Source of the DNA: Heliopora coerulea
Taxonomy: Eukaryota; Cnidaria; Anthozoa; Scleralcyonacea; Helioporidae
Direction of reading: 5' to 3'
Length of the DNA stretch: 64,000 nt
Assembly: GCA_030142905.1 (NCBI GenBank)
Contig: JASJOG010000003.1
Span: 1,920,001-1,984,000 of the forward strand
The notes under the pieces were generated by a model, which saw only the letters and a list, made by a program, of their open reading frames with translations, was not told the DNA's origin and did not search any database. Shown one piece after another: positions 1-14,000 of the stretch. The position numbers were made by a program, and so were the translations under genes. The first letter of the stretch is position 1. Each line of letters starts with the position of its first letter.

Positions 1-840
1 TTTCCACCGCAGCACTTTCCACTTAAGTTCCTCAATGATCAGAACCAAATCGTCAGCATATAACAGCTCCCATGGCAGGCCCTCCCTAACGTCTTGCGTC
101 AGCGCTTCCATCACAACCACAAAGAGTAACGGACTCAGAACCAATCCCTGATGTACCCTAACCTTCACCGCAAACTCCTCACTGTTTCCATGCTTCGTTT
201 TCACCGTTGTTCTTGCTTTCTTATACATGATCATCACTGCTTTCACCAGTCATTCTTCAACGTCCAGCTTCCTCAATGCCCACCTAACCACTTCTCTTGG
301 TATCCTATCAAATGCCTTTTCTAGATCCACAAATGCGTAATACTAATGGTCTCTTTTTTGCCAGAAACATCTCCTGCATCTGTCGTACCACAAAGATGCC
401 ATCTGTCGCCCCCTTCCCTGGCATAAATCCAAACTGCATGCCATTAATATTTACCTTCCCTCTCAACCTTCTCTCCGGAACCCTCTCAAATATCTTCTTC
501 CCGTGTTCTAACAGCTTTATTGCCCTATGTGCCCCACACTCCAATGGGTCACCTTTCTCCTTGTAAATGGGTAAAAGGGTACTCAGCTCTCAGTCCCTTG
601 GTATGTTTTACTCATCCACTACCATATTACAGGTCTCTGTCATCTTCTTCACCCCTACCTGACCAGCTGCACGGATAATCTCACCCACCAATTCCGTCAG
701 ACCACCTGCCCTCCTAATTTTCATCTGCCCTATTGCCTTCTCTACTTCCATCTCTGTGATAAACTCTCTTGGTCCTTCAACTATCCCACATTCTACAATT
801 CCATCCCAATCATTCTCTACATTCAATAGTTGCTCCATAT
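1..840 (-). pseudogene. LINE (non-LTR) reverse transcriptase, decayed and partial
   Basis: Read on the - strand, this stretch encodes pieces of a LINE reverse transcriptase. From right to left they are an N-terminal part with the GxTELVGEIIRAAG type segment (838-608), then ECGAHRAIKLLEH and QFGFMPGKGATDGIFV (544-308), then the catalytic YADD motif at 60-49. The order fits the fingers and palm of a LINE polymerase, which copies RNA into DNA at the target site. The pieces lie in different frames with stops between them, so the copy is dead. It runs off the left edge. I cannot assign the clade with confidence; the sequence resembles jockey/CR1-like RTs of marine invertebrates. It lies upstream of the first visible eIF5B exon, probably in an eIF5B intron. 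Confidence 0.8.
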
Positions 841-886
841 ACTCCCTCTATTCTTTATCATCTCAGGTTTCACAACTATATTTCCA

Positions 887-892
<6 letters not shown>

Positions 893-928
<36 letters not shown>
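893..928. repeat. (AT)n microsatellite
   Basis: An uninterrupted AT dinucleotide run, followed by an impure tail to about 960. The remaining sequence from 960 to the exon at 1335 shows nothing I recognise and is read as intron. Confidence 0.9.
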
Positions 929-931
<3 letters not shown>

Positions 932-1334
932 CTATACATATCTATACATATACATATATATTACACATACTATGTTATTGACATTAAAACGTGAGTTTAA
1001 GCAAGTGGTTGAAAGTGCATTGAAAATCATGCCAGAAAAACATTTTTAGTGATTCCTTAAAGTGTATGATGAATATGTTTGTGCTTTGCATGGAATTCAG
1101 CAGGGTAGTTCTCCAACCACCTTACTTGTAAGGCACATAGTCTAAATGATGACAGAATTATTAAATGAAATGAAACACAACAAGGCAGAATTCTGAAGTG
1201 TGTTGTATGGGAAAAGAAAGGGAACACAAATTATACTGGAAAGGCAAGGTGCCTATTGCCTTTTGCCAGAGCAGAAATGTTGGCACTGGTAAACTGTTGT
1301 AGATCACTTAAATGAGTCTTTATCCTCATTTTAG

Positions 1335-1973
1335 ATCATAAATCATGAGCATGGCAATGAAAAAGTGAAAAAGAAGACAAAAAAAGGTAAAAAAGAAAAG
1401 GTAGCCATAGACTCTGATGAAGCGGATGAAGATTTATCAAAACAGGATAAAGTATTAAAATCTAGTTTTGGATTGCTTAATGTTCAAGACATTGGAGAAG
1501 ATGAGGGAAATAAGAGTGAACAAACAGAACTGAAAACAGAAAGGAAAAAAGGGAAAAGGACAAAAAAAGAGAGTGCACCCACTGAAATTGAGCCAGTAGT
1601 AGAAGAAGTTTCTAATGATAAAGACAATGATACAAATGACTTCTCCGGGGTCGGCAAAGGAAACCAGGAAGTGGATGTAACAGCTTTCTCTGAAGGTGAA
1701 GATGAGTATAACTCTAAGAAACAAAAAAGAAATGCAAAGAAAGATAAAATGAAAAAGGAACTGGAAGAAGATGAGGAGCTTGATTTAGAGGGGGGATCAA
1801 CTGTCAAAACAGCTGCACAAAAACGAGCTGAAAAGAAAGAAAGGGACAAGAAAAAGAAAGAAGCTCAGAAAAAGAAGGCCAAAGATGGGAAATCCAATAA
1901 AAAAGATGCAGAAAAAGCTGAGGATCGTCAAATAGAAGACGTGGATGGGATAGATAAAGAAGAAAATAAGAAA
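1335..1973 (+). CDS. EIF5B: eIF5B exon 1 of those visible: charged N-terminal region
   Basis: A 213-codon Lys/Glu-rich exon, entered at phase 0 after the acceptor ending at 1334. It contains [20 protein letters not shown], which matches the conserved repeat of animal eIF5B. The obvious donor CAG|GTTTGT would end the exon at 1980 (phase 1), but the next exon reads in phase 0. The phase-compatible donor is the weaker AAA|GTGGCA after 1973. A missed small exon of length 3n+2 in the 3.9-kb intron is the alternative. Confidence 0.85.
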
Positions 1974-4900
1974 GTGGCAGGTTTGTGTTACGTCATACAG
2001 GATACCACGTAATACCTTAATCTATAAAGCTTAACTCAAAATTTAAATTTGGGAATTAAAGTTAAATTTAAGATTAAGCTTAAAATAAATCGTCTTATTT
2101 GAAAGAATTTTTGAATTGACAAAGATTGGTGTTCACAGCTTTTCCATATCTCACTTCGTTCTTGAGGTATAAAGATCTATTTGTTTCATGGATAACGAAA
2201 CTGTCTCACTGCATGACTTCCGGGAGATTTTGACTCAAATTCACTTGAAACTGCGCATTTGCTTTTATGTACCGGTATTCCATGACACTAAACTTAGAAA
2301 GTTTCCAGTGATTTAATAGAATAATGGTAAAGACGTTCATCATTTCCCAGTAAGTCAACATGCAGTTTGACATAGTTATAAGTGTTATTTAAAGATCAAA
2401 ATTCTTGCAAATAAGAGGATTTATTCCCAACTTATTGTAATTTTCACTTCATTTGCTCATCAAGAGGTTATACGGACAATGTCATGCTGTTGTTGTTACC
2501 GCTAAGGGAAAACAGCAAAAGAAACATCGAAAGGATGGGAATGTTGATGATCATTCAAGCACATTATGATACAGTCTATCTGCATTTAGCAGACAATTTA
2601 TAATTTGTTTAGGAGATTAGAAAATTTCTTGTCCTCTTTTTGCTATCGTTTGTACTGTCTGTTAAAACAGTTAAACAACTGGCCATTATTTTCTAAGAAC
2701 AATAGTCAACTGGGGCTGCACCTTCAACCTGCTCGTGGAAAACCCAGGCTTGTTTTCTAATGGTTGTTTAGTGTTAAATGGCCGTTTTGTACTCTTTATT
2801 AAATCGTTTTAAGGCCGTTTTATTATTTACTAACCGCTATAGGAAATTAAATGTCACCTCAATCAGACGGTCATTTTCAAAATAAAAATAATCGCTAGTC
2901 CATCACAATTTTGATGTATTATATAATATTAAACATCGAGATTGAATTGAAAACAGGACGATACCCGAGTTTTTCTTACCATCTTTGAAGTGTTAGGAAA
3001 TCAGATCAAACCCGACTTTCGAGTGTATGATGTAGCTCCTCTAAAGAGTCAGTATTTAAAGTGAAAATTGAGCTGAAAGTTGTTGAAACTTTGTCTTAAT
3101 TAAGATCGCATTTCCCAACTCCGTCCGGGTACTGATTTCCTTTGTGTTTTCTTCAGGAATTATTGATGAGCTTGAGAAGTAATATTTGAACTAAAAATTA
3201 ATATATACTAAAAGACAAATGTTTGCTGAAAGACAACTTACCTTTCTTTTTGATAAGTGATAATCACTCTGGAATCGGTAGACGTTTTAGTGTAGAAAAT
3301 TTTGTGTTCAAAAAAAAATTCTTTGTGCTACCTTCGTGGAAAAAGCATGAAACTTTCAGTAGTATTGTGCTTTAAAGCTCTTTTCTTGTAGACTGGTAGA
3401 TACTGTCTTCAGGTGAAACTTGTTATTAGGTATGAACTTCGCTCTTTTTCGAAATATACGTAAAGTTTTGATTGGCATTCATGAAAAACGTCAAAATTAG
3501 GACCGGATATAGAACTGGCCACCCTCCAGAGAACAAGGTGATCATGGATATGTAGGTTTGTTCTGGCGACTTGTTTGTTTTTCTTTGAAACGTGAGTTTA
3601 CATAAGCACTTACACCGATAATATCTGTGTACTCTTAACAGTATACTACATTACCTGTTATTTCCTATGCTGACCATCCTTAGTTCTAAACCGGGATTAA
3701 CTGTTTCAAAATATTTGTACAACATTCAGCAACACCACTGACTGGTAATGTTGGAAAGCGACAACACGTCCTAACATTTGTTGCACTTGACCACCATTTG
3801 TTGGAAAAATATCTAGCCGTGATTGAACTGGTGAAACCTTTTTGTACAACATCGGCCAGCACTGTTGGCTCGTAAACCGGGATTTAAATAGTCCCTTAAT
3901 CAGACTAGAATGGGGAAAGTGTTATGGAAACAAACCGCCAGTCATGAAAATCCTCGTGACGCCGTTTGTACCATTGGAGTCTGAAACTATTCATTGTCTT
4001 TATCGTTATTTCATGAGCAAGTTCAACGGGGATTTTCGTGGCTGGTGGTTTGTTTCTATAACACCGTCCCCATTCTAGTCTGATTAAGGGACTATTTACA
4101 TTTACAATTTTAGCTACGATCTGGACTGCGATTTTGCTTCATGCAATTTTCATCGCCGACGGAACTGCGATTTGAAGTTGCTGGTGTAAACTACCAGCCA
4201 TTTCACTGCGATTTGGGCGACTTTTGATCATTGTTGCTGCAATACGGGTTGCGATTTTGGTTACGGTTCTGTCAGCGATTTCATCTGGTAATCTAAAAGC
4301 TGCTTTGCCTTTTCGTGTTTCCTTTGTAGATTTTTCTCTTGTTTGTTGTATTTTCCTAGTGAAGATGATGGGAGTCCACTTGGGTCGCTTAAAGATCCCA
4401 ATAAAATAGCGGTGAAATTGCCATCAAATTGCTGCTAGTTTGCACAGGCGATTTGAAATCGCAGTCGGATATATGATAAAATCACAGAAAACTCGCCCAA
4501 AAAATCGCTTGTGTAGACCGGCCATAAGAGAGAGTTTGGAAAGTGGGACGTCTACGGCGACAAAAAACGTCGCCATTCCTACTAAACTAACTCGCAATAG
4601 GAAAATAAGAGCCCAGCTCAAAATTCTCACGGAAAGAGACATCTCTCAACAGTAAAGTTAAACCATTGTAAACAAGATTATGAATATATTTTACAGACGT
4701 TTCATCGCTAGTCGCGCGACATCTTCAGAGTAGAAATGAGTACAAGGAGTTAGCATATTAATATATTCTTGACCTTATTTACACTGGTTTTACTTTATTG
4801 TTGAGAATGTCTCTTTCTGTAAGAATTTTGAGCTAGGCTCATATTTTCATATTGCGACTTTGCTTTCCTCCCGGTAAATCGCTGGTTCCTACTAAACTAC

Positions 4901-7900
4901 GCTTGTAAGTGCACGTAGTTGGTGCAACGGGTTCTGGGTTCTTTTTCGCCTTCTCTTAATCGTATATAACCAACACTGATCAGTATCTTAATTCTTTTCT
5001 GTCCACATGTTTCTCTTTGGTATCTAACATCGTCTGCTGTTAGCTACAGTGAAACAATACAAAATCTACTCGGACAGAAGAATTAATCAAGTACCCTCGA
5101 GACTAAAAATTGTTCTTTACTTTAGGTCTGGAAAAAAAAATCTAAATCTAAATCTACGACAGCGTTGGGAGATTTAGCCGGGTTTTTTTTCTTGAGAAGG
5201 GTCATCACCGTAATTAGTTTCGTCTTGTCTTATAAGTCGAATATTGAGTTTACATGATATCGTTCGTTGAAGTGTGTTTCTAGCTTTATTTCTTGAAGCT
5301 GTCGGCTGGTGATGCATGCGAAAGTACTGTAGGATGCTTTAGCAAAAGGCTTTACCCCAGACTTTAATAATTGTTGATGAAAGTAATGAAGGATACAGAT
5401 ACTGTAACGAAAATTACATTGTCGTTACAGTATTTACAAGATGGGAAAATGTAGGTCTATACATGTAGCTTAGCGGTAACGACGTCCCTCAGATTATCGA
5501 AATGTTACGTGTCCAGTCTCGAGCGAAGGCTCCAAAGAGTTTTCTGAGTTAGGAGAGCTGTTGGTCCTGAAAAATACACTGAAAAGTGCGCTAAATTTGA
5601 AAGTTGCGTCGCTTGATTTATAATTCGAATCTTCAGTTTTCAAGATAGCTCTCTTTTTCATAGTTTGTTTTGTTTTATAGTTCGTAAAGTTGTCGGCTGG
5701 AAATGTTTTTTAAAGTGCGCTAATCGTTATATTACTAGTGTAATTTAAATCTCTCGTTGACACATTTATCCAATCATAGTTTGGTGTTGTGGCCTTCCCC
5801 ATTTTCATACAAGATTAATTTGAGGTAAAATTTTGGCTTATTATACTAATTAATAAACTCTGTTATAAAAGATTATCAGAATAAGGAATCGGATGCGGTT
5901 GGTAGAAGTTTAGAAGAAGGAGAACAAACAGGCAGACGAGGTTCTGGACAAGAGGACAAAGAAAATGAAGACCGTGAAGAAGGAGACGAGAAGAAGAAAA
6001 AGAAAAAAAAGAAGAAGAAAGTGAAAGAGGAAGAAGCTCCTAAAACAAAGAAGCCTGGAAGAGGAATGATTAAACAAATGCAAGAAGCTCTTGAGAAAGC
6101 AAAACTTGAACAAGAAAGGCTAAGACAAGAAGAAGAAGCTAAGCAAAGAGCTTTGGAAGAAGCCGAGAACAAACGACTAGAAAAGGTGTGCTTAAGATTT
6201 CTTAGCAGACCTTATGAAAATCAGATCGTTCTCAGTATTTATTCTTATCAGTCACTACGCGCCAGGGCTTCCGCTGGAATATCAGAAAAGGGAGATTGCT
6301 CCGGCAAATTTTTCAGGTAGTGCCGTAACACTTCGAAATTCCTCCAACGTTTCGCCTCTTGATCGCCTCCTTTGGAGCTGTATCGCTCATGCTTGTAGCA
6401 TACTGTATTTGTGGTTAAATTAACGTTGAAAACATAATTGTTAACTCTAGACTCAGCCACCTAACCACAGTCACACATTGCAGCAGTAAGTCATATTTCG
6501 GAAAATATTTCCCTACCCAAGATTTTTGGGAGAATGATCCCCCGCCCCTTGCTTTTAGTGGAAAACCTGCTATTCGCTTATTTATATTTCCATAGCTGTG
6601 ACAATATTTACGCAAGGAATGGCAAACTTGCTTAATAAGGTGAAAAAACCGATGTGTGTAGAAGAGACTTTTTATACAGTTGCAAGTTTTCGGGTGCTTT
6701 ACTACATTGCATCATATTGCTGCATGGCGGTGGTGAAGATTACATTTGAAGCCACTTTCCATGTTTCCCTGAAAGACTCGCAATCTAAAACGAGTTAAAC
6801 TGGAAACCATATCGTTTTGCATTACGTCTAGCACATTCCATCGCATTTTTGACTTTATGTTTTGATCAGTTTCTCTGAATCATTTTACAGATTTTTTTTC
6901 AATCTTTTGTCTGGTGATCTTTTTTAGCTTCGACTTGAGCAAGAACGTAAAGAAAGACAGAAACAAAAAGAAAAGGTGAGTTTTGGACGTCGGTTGGAGA
7001 TATTATGTGAATGGTGTTCTCCAAGAAATGTTCTTATCACGTTTCATTTTTTTGGCCATCTGCGATTGTTATAATCGCCATGTTCTAGTAATAAGAAGGA
7101 TCATTGTAGTTGATTGTTTGGTGTTGGTGTTGATGGTAATGTTGAAGGTGATGGTAGTGATGGGTTTTCTTGTAGGAAGTGATTGGTGGGTGATCGGTTG
7201 GTGATTAGCGAGCGTATTTGATGCTCGTCTTCTATCTTATTGCTAATACCGTTAACGTTGACTACAACGCACACTATTTCACTAACCTTACCTTGCAAGT
7301 GAACCACCTTGACCATACCAAACTTAGTAAGGCAAATTTCAAAATCAGGGGTGACTGAGGTATCGTTGCTACAGGTACTTTTGTAATGTAGCCCAGCTTC
7401 GTGTGTGGGAAACCCCATGTAATACTTTGCTCAAACTGTCATTGATAGGAGCGGAAGCATAGGTTGAAACAAGAAGGAAAATTATTAACCAAAGCTCAAA
7501 AGCAACAAAAAGCTCAAGCTGAGGTCATGTTACAAGCGATGCGTGAGCAAGGTATAAGTAAAACTATGTGTAAAGTTCTTGCCGATGTTGAGGCGCTTTA
7601 AAATGCAAGTGCTTTAGTATATAACTTGCCGTCCGAGCCGAGGTGGAAATTCAGGCAGAAGAGATCAACGAAGATGTTCTTTACTGGAGGGCAACCCAAC
7701 AGCAACTGACTTAATTAACATTGTACACGTTATTTGTACATAATCACACGTCAGCTACACGATCACTTCCACAATACATGGCGACTACAAACTGAACGCA
7801 AAACTTTCGTTGCCCAGCGCTACATATGTACGTAAGTACAGCAAGCTAGTTAAGAATAGAGCCAACCGTTTACATCTTCCTACTGAAAAGTGATCGTATT

Positions 7901-10900
7901 CAATTCGGCAAGGCAGTGTGTCTTTTGTTGAAATGGGCCCAATCATTACATGCATAAAAAATTGTGACTCTGCTTAGGGTTGTGTGCTGTCAAGCGCTCA
8001 TACACGAGTATAACAATGTTAACATTTGAACTGATTTTCACCCAGGAATTGCGATCCCAAATCGTAGTAACACATACCAAAGTGAAGTAAAAAAGCCTGT
8101 CCGCTATGGCAAAAAGAAAACAAAACAGACACAAGAAAAGAGTGAGGTCGTAGAAGCAGAGAAACAACAAATCGGTAAATAACAAATGTTGGTGAACTAT
8201 TACTTGTTTAAATTATTTAAGTATATGGTAAGGGTGTCAAGTGATTACTTTGAAAACCCGACTTTTTGTAAAAAACACCGTTTTACTTTGACCGTAAAAG
8301 GAAAAAAAATTGATTAAAGATAGAAAATGGTGATGCATTGAGAACAATAGCAAAGTCTGGTTCCAACATAACAACATGATGCGGTCGAGCTAGTGCAAAA
8401 GACATCCAGTTTTTGTCGATATGTCGATAATGTAACTACTTCACAGCGTAGTACGAACATAATAACATTGAAACAACTTAAGTAAAAAAACTGATCTTTT
8501 CTTATGCCGTTAAGGACATGTCGTTTCGTCGTTATACCACTAGTGTGTAGGCTTAACTTTATTCTCTTAAAATTTGTTGAAAGTTCAAGGCGAAGACTAG
8601 AGGATACGGCTATAGAAACTGTCGAGCTACATTATGCATGTAGAGGCAGAGTTAAATTTTGCCAGTGCATCCGGGCGCATGCTCACGCTGGAAAGTTCAA
8701 ACCGCCAGAGATGTCAAAAGTCAATTTAACGTCTACAAAAATCGATTTGAGTTAATAATGGTACGGTAATTAAAACTGTGATCACAATAAATTCAGTGTA
8801 TACATTTCACTGCGAGCCACAAATAAAACGTATTTTTAGCTTGCTAAACATTAATCATTCTATGGCCAAAAGCTGACATGAACAACATACTGTTTCTCAT
8901 GGTTTGAGTGCAAAATTTTTCAAATGATTCTTTCGCATCAATAAAGAAATTGATTGTGATGGGGTGACCACATACCAGTTTGACCCATCTCACAATGTAA
9001 ATGCTAGTTTTAATAATCATAATGCCGAAATATGTACTCAGAACTTGTACCACTCTCTATGCGTGTTTTGGTTTCATAATTCCATATATGCTGTTTTAGG
9101 GGGACTTAGGTCATAATTTGAGACACAGCTGTTTCAAGATTCGTCATTACTTGCATAGGATAAATTAAAGATGAATGAGTCTATTTGTGAATCAATGAAT
9201 GGACATCACTGTCTGAATTACAACTTATATTTACTCCCGTTTTAAGTTGATGGTACCACAATCGAGGCTGTGGAAGAAGTCCGAGAAAGTGAGAAAGAAA
9301 CTGTGAATGATGAGGTATGGAGACCCAAACCTTCTATTACAAATCTACCCTTTCACTGTTCATCTGTAATTTAATATGCCAATTACAAGCTAATCTTTAG
9401 TGCGGTTGTGTGGGTTTTGGAGAGAAGGACGAATGGTGACATGTCGAAAAACCGAAAGTAAAGAAAGAATGTAAATATGTTCGTGCTTTAAATAGAAAAA
9501 TTATCAATTCTTTTGTACTTAACAATTTGACATTCTAAAGAACTTAATTGATTATTTTGTTATAGAACATAGAAAATGAGAATATTAACGACGTGAAAGA
9601 CACTTGGGATGATGAGGAGGAGAGTGGTGAAGAAAGTTTAACAGGTTTATAATTTTGAATGTTTGTTAGATTTTCCCATACATTTTCTTGGACAGTTTAA
9701 GTCTGGCAAAGTGCCAGAATGTAGTCTTCCATCATGTGCATCCCTCGATGCATACAGCTCATTTCATGTTATCATAAAATAATGTTTTACACCATGTTTC
9801 GTGATCACAACAGCGCATGAATGATAACAATGCACAGCATTCATAACGTCGAGTATGAAACCATTTTCCAGCTGAGTTCGATGAAAGTCAACCAGAAGCA
9901 ACCAGTTGTTCTTCTGTTAGAATTACGGCATTCAATTACAGTATCTAAGTTTATAAAGTCTCCGGAAGTGGGCATTTTAGTTAAGTATATTAATGCAGAG
10001 GATATAATAAACAATAGCATAACAAAATAAAATAAGGGACACGTTCTCGAAAAATTAAGATTGTTGCAATCTCTGTGCCACCTCTAAATTATACTGAATT
10101 TCTATTGAGCTTTGTTGAAATCCACTAAAATAGTATGGGACATGTCAGTAAATTTAAGGTATCCATATTTCGTACCTTTAAGCTTTCTTTTGAATTTGAT
10201 TGCCCAGGCGAGAATCGTATTTTGAAAATGAACATTTTTGTGTTTCCTTAATTTAGCCCCCCAGCCTCTTTGTAGCCCTCGTTATAGTGAGCCACAAATT
10301 AAGAAGCACAGGAAAATTAGCCTCCAGCTTCTATTAAGTTCCCACCCTTCATGGGGGTAGTTTTATTGAAAAGCAGATAAATTATAATTGTTATTATAAT
10401 TGTTATTGTTATTATTATTATGAATTACTTTATTTATGTAGTGTAATTATAATTTTCTAAAGAACTTGAAAATTTATTAAGCCCCGAGCCTCTCTTGAGC
10501 CTCCCCTTCTAATAAAGCCCCCAGTCCAGAAACATTGAAAAAAAGATAAGCCTCCAGGTGGCTAAACAGGAAATCCGGTAAAATCCAGCACGTTACATTA
10601 AAAATTACAATGCCCACAATAGAATTGAATCAATATTTAGTAAAACAAGATCTAACGTTTCGTTGTTAATATCAAAACATCATCAGAGATATAAGTTATA
10701 AAAGGGCCGACGCCTAGGTACTGTGTATCGTATAGACCAATTACAATTTAGTGAATGGTAAAGAGAAATAGACAATACACTTGGGAACAGTAAGTAAAAA
10801 CCTTGTCAAAGACAACAAAACAGCTGTCGATGACCTTTTCAGGATAGCCATTTTTCATAAAAGTACTTTGAAATTTTTCAAGTTCAGCTTGAGACAGTAA

Positions 10901-13767
10901 GTATGAGGAGCAGACGTTAAAACAACGTCTAAGCAATGTAAAAGTAATGTTTTCAGGATTGCCATTTTTCATAAAATTTCTTTATTCACATACTCTTATT
11001 GGTCCAGACGATATATTGTAATTAGAAACCTAGGTGTCTGCTGCCATGTTTATAACGTAATACATATCTCTGATGATTATTTTGAATATTATGATTCAAT
11101 TCTGTTGTGTCCATGGTAATTCTTAAAGTACTATCCTGGGTTTTAATCTTCATTTTCTTTTGCATTTGATGAAACAAGTTTATGTTATTTCGCTGCTGCA
11201 CGTGAAGGTGTTCTAGTGTTTCACAGGGAGCTGGTTGTCACAATGTCTTAACTGGTGTGTTTTGTCCTTTCTTCATTTAGAAGAGAGTGCGACCAGAAAA
11301 GGAAAGGTTAGAAATAGTTTAAATTGTCTTGAAGTAAACTTTTTTACTGTGGAAGGAGCTTCTGTGGGAAAGGTAGAGAAAGTGGGGTGCTTGTCGACAA
11401 CTGCGCAATGTGAGACCCTTCCGGGGAGGTTTGTGGGTCTAAGAGAAAGCATGTATTCTGCTTGTTTCTATAACGATTACTTTGTTAAGAACGTATGAAC
11501 ACAACATGAAACTGATACACGAACTTTTTGATTATGTACGAGCGCAAACGTTTATAAATACATATTCTTAGGATGTTGGTGGCGCAATGCTAGCGTGTGC
11601 ATCACTCACCTCTGTGATAAAGGTGCTATTCCTGCTTCGTGCAACTGTCTGATATAAGTTATTTTGGTCTCATGTTACAAAAGTGTTGTCTGGTTTGTAC
11701 CTGCCAAATAACGCAGGTTTTCTCTGGTTACATCGGCTTCCTACTGTAGTAACACTGCACTCAGTGAAGGGTAGTTCTTTGTAGGACTTGCTGCGCCATG
11801 GGTACACAGGCTGGGCGAATTCGGTAGAATTTTCCGATCGTAAGTGCGTTGCTATATTTCAGCAGCAAACTGAGAATATGAAATATTCCTAAAACATTGT
11901 AGGACGTTGGATCGGCTGAAGAATCAAGCGAAGAAAATGAGGAAGGGCATGAAGACGATGATGAAGAAGAGGAAGGAAGTGAAGAAAGTGGCGAGGAAGG
12001 GAATTCACCCGAGGAGGAAACGGAAACCGACTCGGAAACTGAATCAGATGAACATGAATCGCTTTCTAAAGAAGAAAGAGAATTTGCAAGAGCAAAAGCA
12101 CGGATTATGGTAGGTCCGCTATTTTAGATAGAGTTTCGTGACCTGATTTGACCGGTCCTATTACCGTTTTGATTAGTTCTAAGGCGTAGTGGTTGTGCTT
12201 CTTTTTCTTTCTCTTTACCTGTTTCTACGCTTTTAATTTCTTTCTCTCTTTCTTACCTCCTTTCCTTCTCACTTCCATCTTTTCTTTCCTTCCTTCCTTT
12301 TAACTTTTTCTTTATTTCCCTCTTTCTGTCTTTCTTTCTTTCTTACTTTCTGTCTTTCTTTCTTTCCTTTGTTTGTTTGTTTGTTTGTTTCTTTGTCTGT
12401 CATTCATTTTTTTGTTTTTTCTCTCTTTTTTATTTTTATATTCTTTTCTTACTTTATTTTGCTCTTTTTTCATTCTTTCGTACATTCTTTTCCTTGTTCC
12501 TATGTTCCTTTCTTTCATTTTTATTTATTTATTTATTTTCTGTCTGTTTACTTTCTTGATTACGCGTCTGTCACCTTATCTGACTGTTTATTTGTTTGCT
12601 TGTTTTGTTTCCAACACCGTAGAATGGAAAACAGCTGAACTAATGTGGTAGATCGCCGGTTATGGCGACGATGTAGAAAATTACTGCCGGTTTAAGGCGG
12701 GGGGACAGGTGGGGTTGGCTGCTCAAAACCCTAAAATAGAATTAGACGCATTTCTTTCCAGACTAATAAAACTATCTCTTTCAAAACATATTCACTGGAT
12801 CCAAAAGCTTGAAAAAAAATGCTAAATCATTTTATTTTAAAAGGCCTCTTTGACAAAAATATTTAATTTCAACGATTGCATCAATAGTTTAGCTTGACTC
12901 GTTTGCAGTTTGTTGCCATGATTACCATCTTCCACAACCCAATAAGAGAACTGGTGTGAACAATAGTTTTGGCTCCAAAACAGTTAACCGGAATGTCAAA
13001 TATTTCCTTTCGGATTTTGATTACGTCACGTAAAAATGATCTAATGCGGTGATGCTCTCCCAGCGCTCCAGATCTTAGGGTCCTTAATCTGGCTCTGAAA
13101 AACGAGCGAATTTAAATGATTATCTTCTGGTCTTAGTCGAATGTTATGATTAATTTGATTTGATTGGACTTAACTTGATTTAATTTAGTTTAATTTATTT
13201 AACTTAATTTAATTTAATAGTTTCACCATAAATTAACGCAGAATACATAAATATTAATTAGTTTATCAGAGAAATAAATAAATTGCAGAAAAAATAACAA
13301 AATAATAACGGCAGGGAAATCGCAACAGAGAAACGACAATTACTGTGAACTCCATAATGAATTCAGATCATTTCGGTTCTTGACAGCTATCGACTTAATA
13401 TTCAGCCATCTTATTACCTGTCTGTGGTCAAATGTTGTCTTTTTTTTTGGTTTGTCATTTTTTAAGTGACTTTTAAACTTCTTAAACTGATTATTCATTT
13501 CTCGCCAAACACGTGTAATGAAACACAATTTGAAATCTTCAACGCACAAGGTCATCGAAATTTGTAAAGTTTGCCTCCGATAGGCCAAAAAATGTAAGCC
13601 ACTTCAAGAATGACGGTTAGGGGCCTTACCTGGAGCAGATCGACCATTCTTCACAATGATAATTTATTTTAATTATGATGCATCGCCGTGTTGGCTGTAG
13701 TTAATTATTATACCACTACCACTACCGCTAGCGCCGCCGCCGCCGCCGATGATGCTGATGATGCTGC

Positions 13768-13801
<34 letters not shown>

Positions 13802-13969
13802 AATGATGATGCTGATCCTGATACTAATAATAATACTAATACTGATAATACTAATAAACGATCTTAAGGAAGATTATGTCTGGAATGGTGCAAGTAGAGT
13901 GATTATTACAAAAGATAACAGATGTTAGTATCTTTAGGTTCTGGCCCATAGACGTGGGCTCTATACAGT

Positions 13970-14000
<31 letters not shown>

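Larger units (their letters stand above)
1974..5879 (+). other. eIF5B intron with two fold-back elements
   Basis: A 3.9-kb intron. It contains a MITE-like palindrome (3884-4099), a stretch rich in the heptamer GCGATTT (4105-4540) and a second fold-back element (4560-4890), each listed separately. I see no convincing coding sequence in the rest. A Lys-rich frame near 2507-2570 does not give compatible splice phases. Confidence 0.7.

Noticed and set aside
1455..1849. Two - strand ORFs opposite eIF5B exon 1
   Set aside because: Antisense shadows of the Lys/Glu-rich exon; their Ser/Phe-rich content follows from it.
2507..2575. Lys-rich frame [15 protein letters not shown] that looked like a missing eIF5B exon
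   Set aside because: No pair of splice sites keeps it open in a phase compatible with both neighbours, and the donor would be poor.
12312..12650. Several overlapping ORFs of 60-92 codons on both strands
   Set aside because: They are products of the CTTT/GTTT low-complexity tract; composition is Phe/Leu/Ser on one strand and Lys/Arg/Glu on the other.
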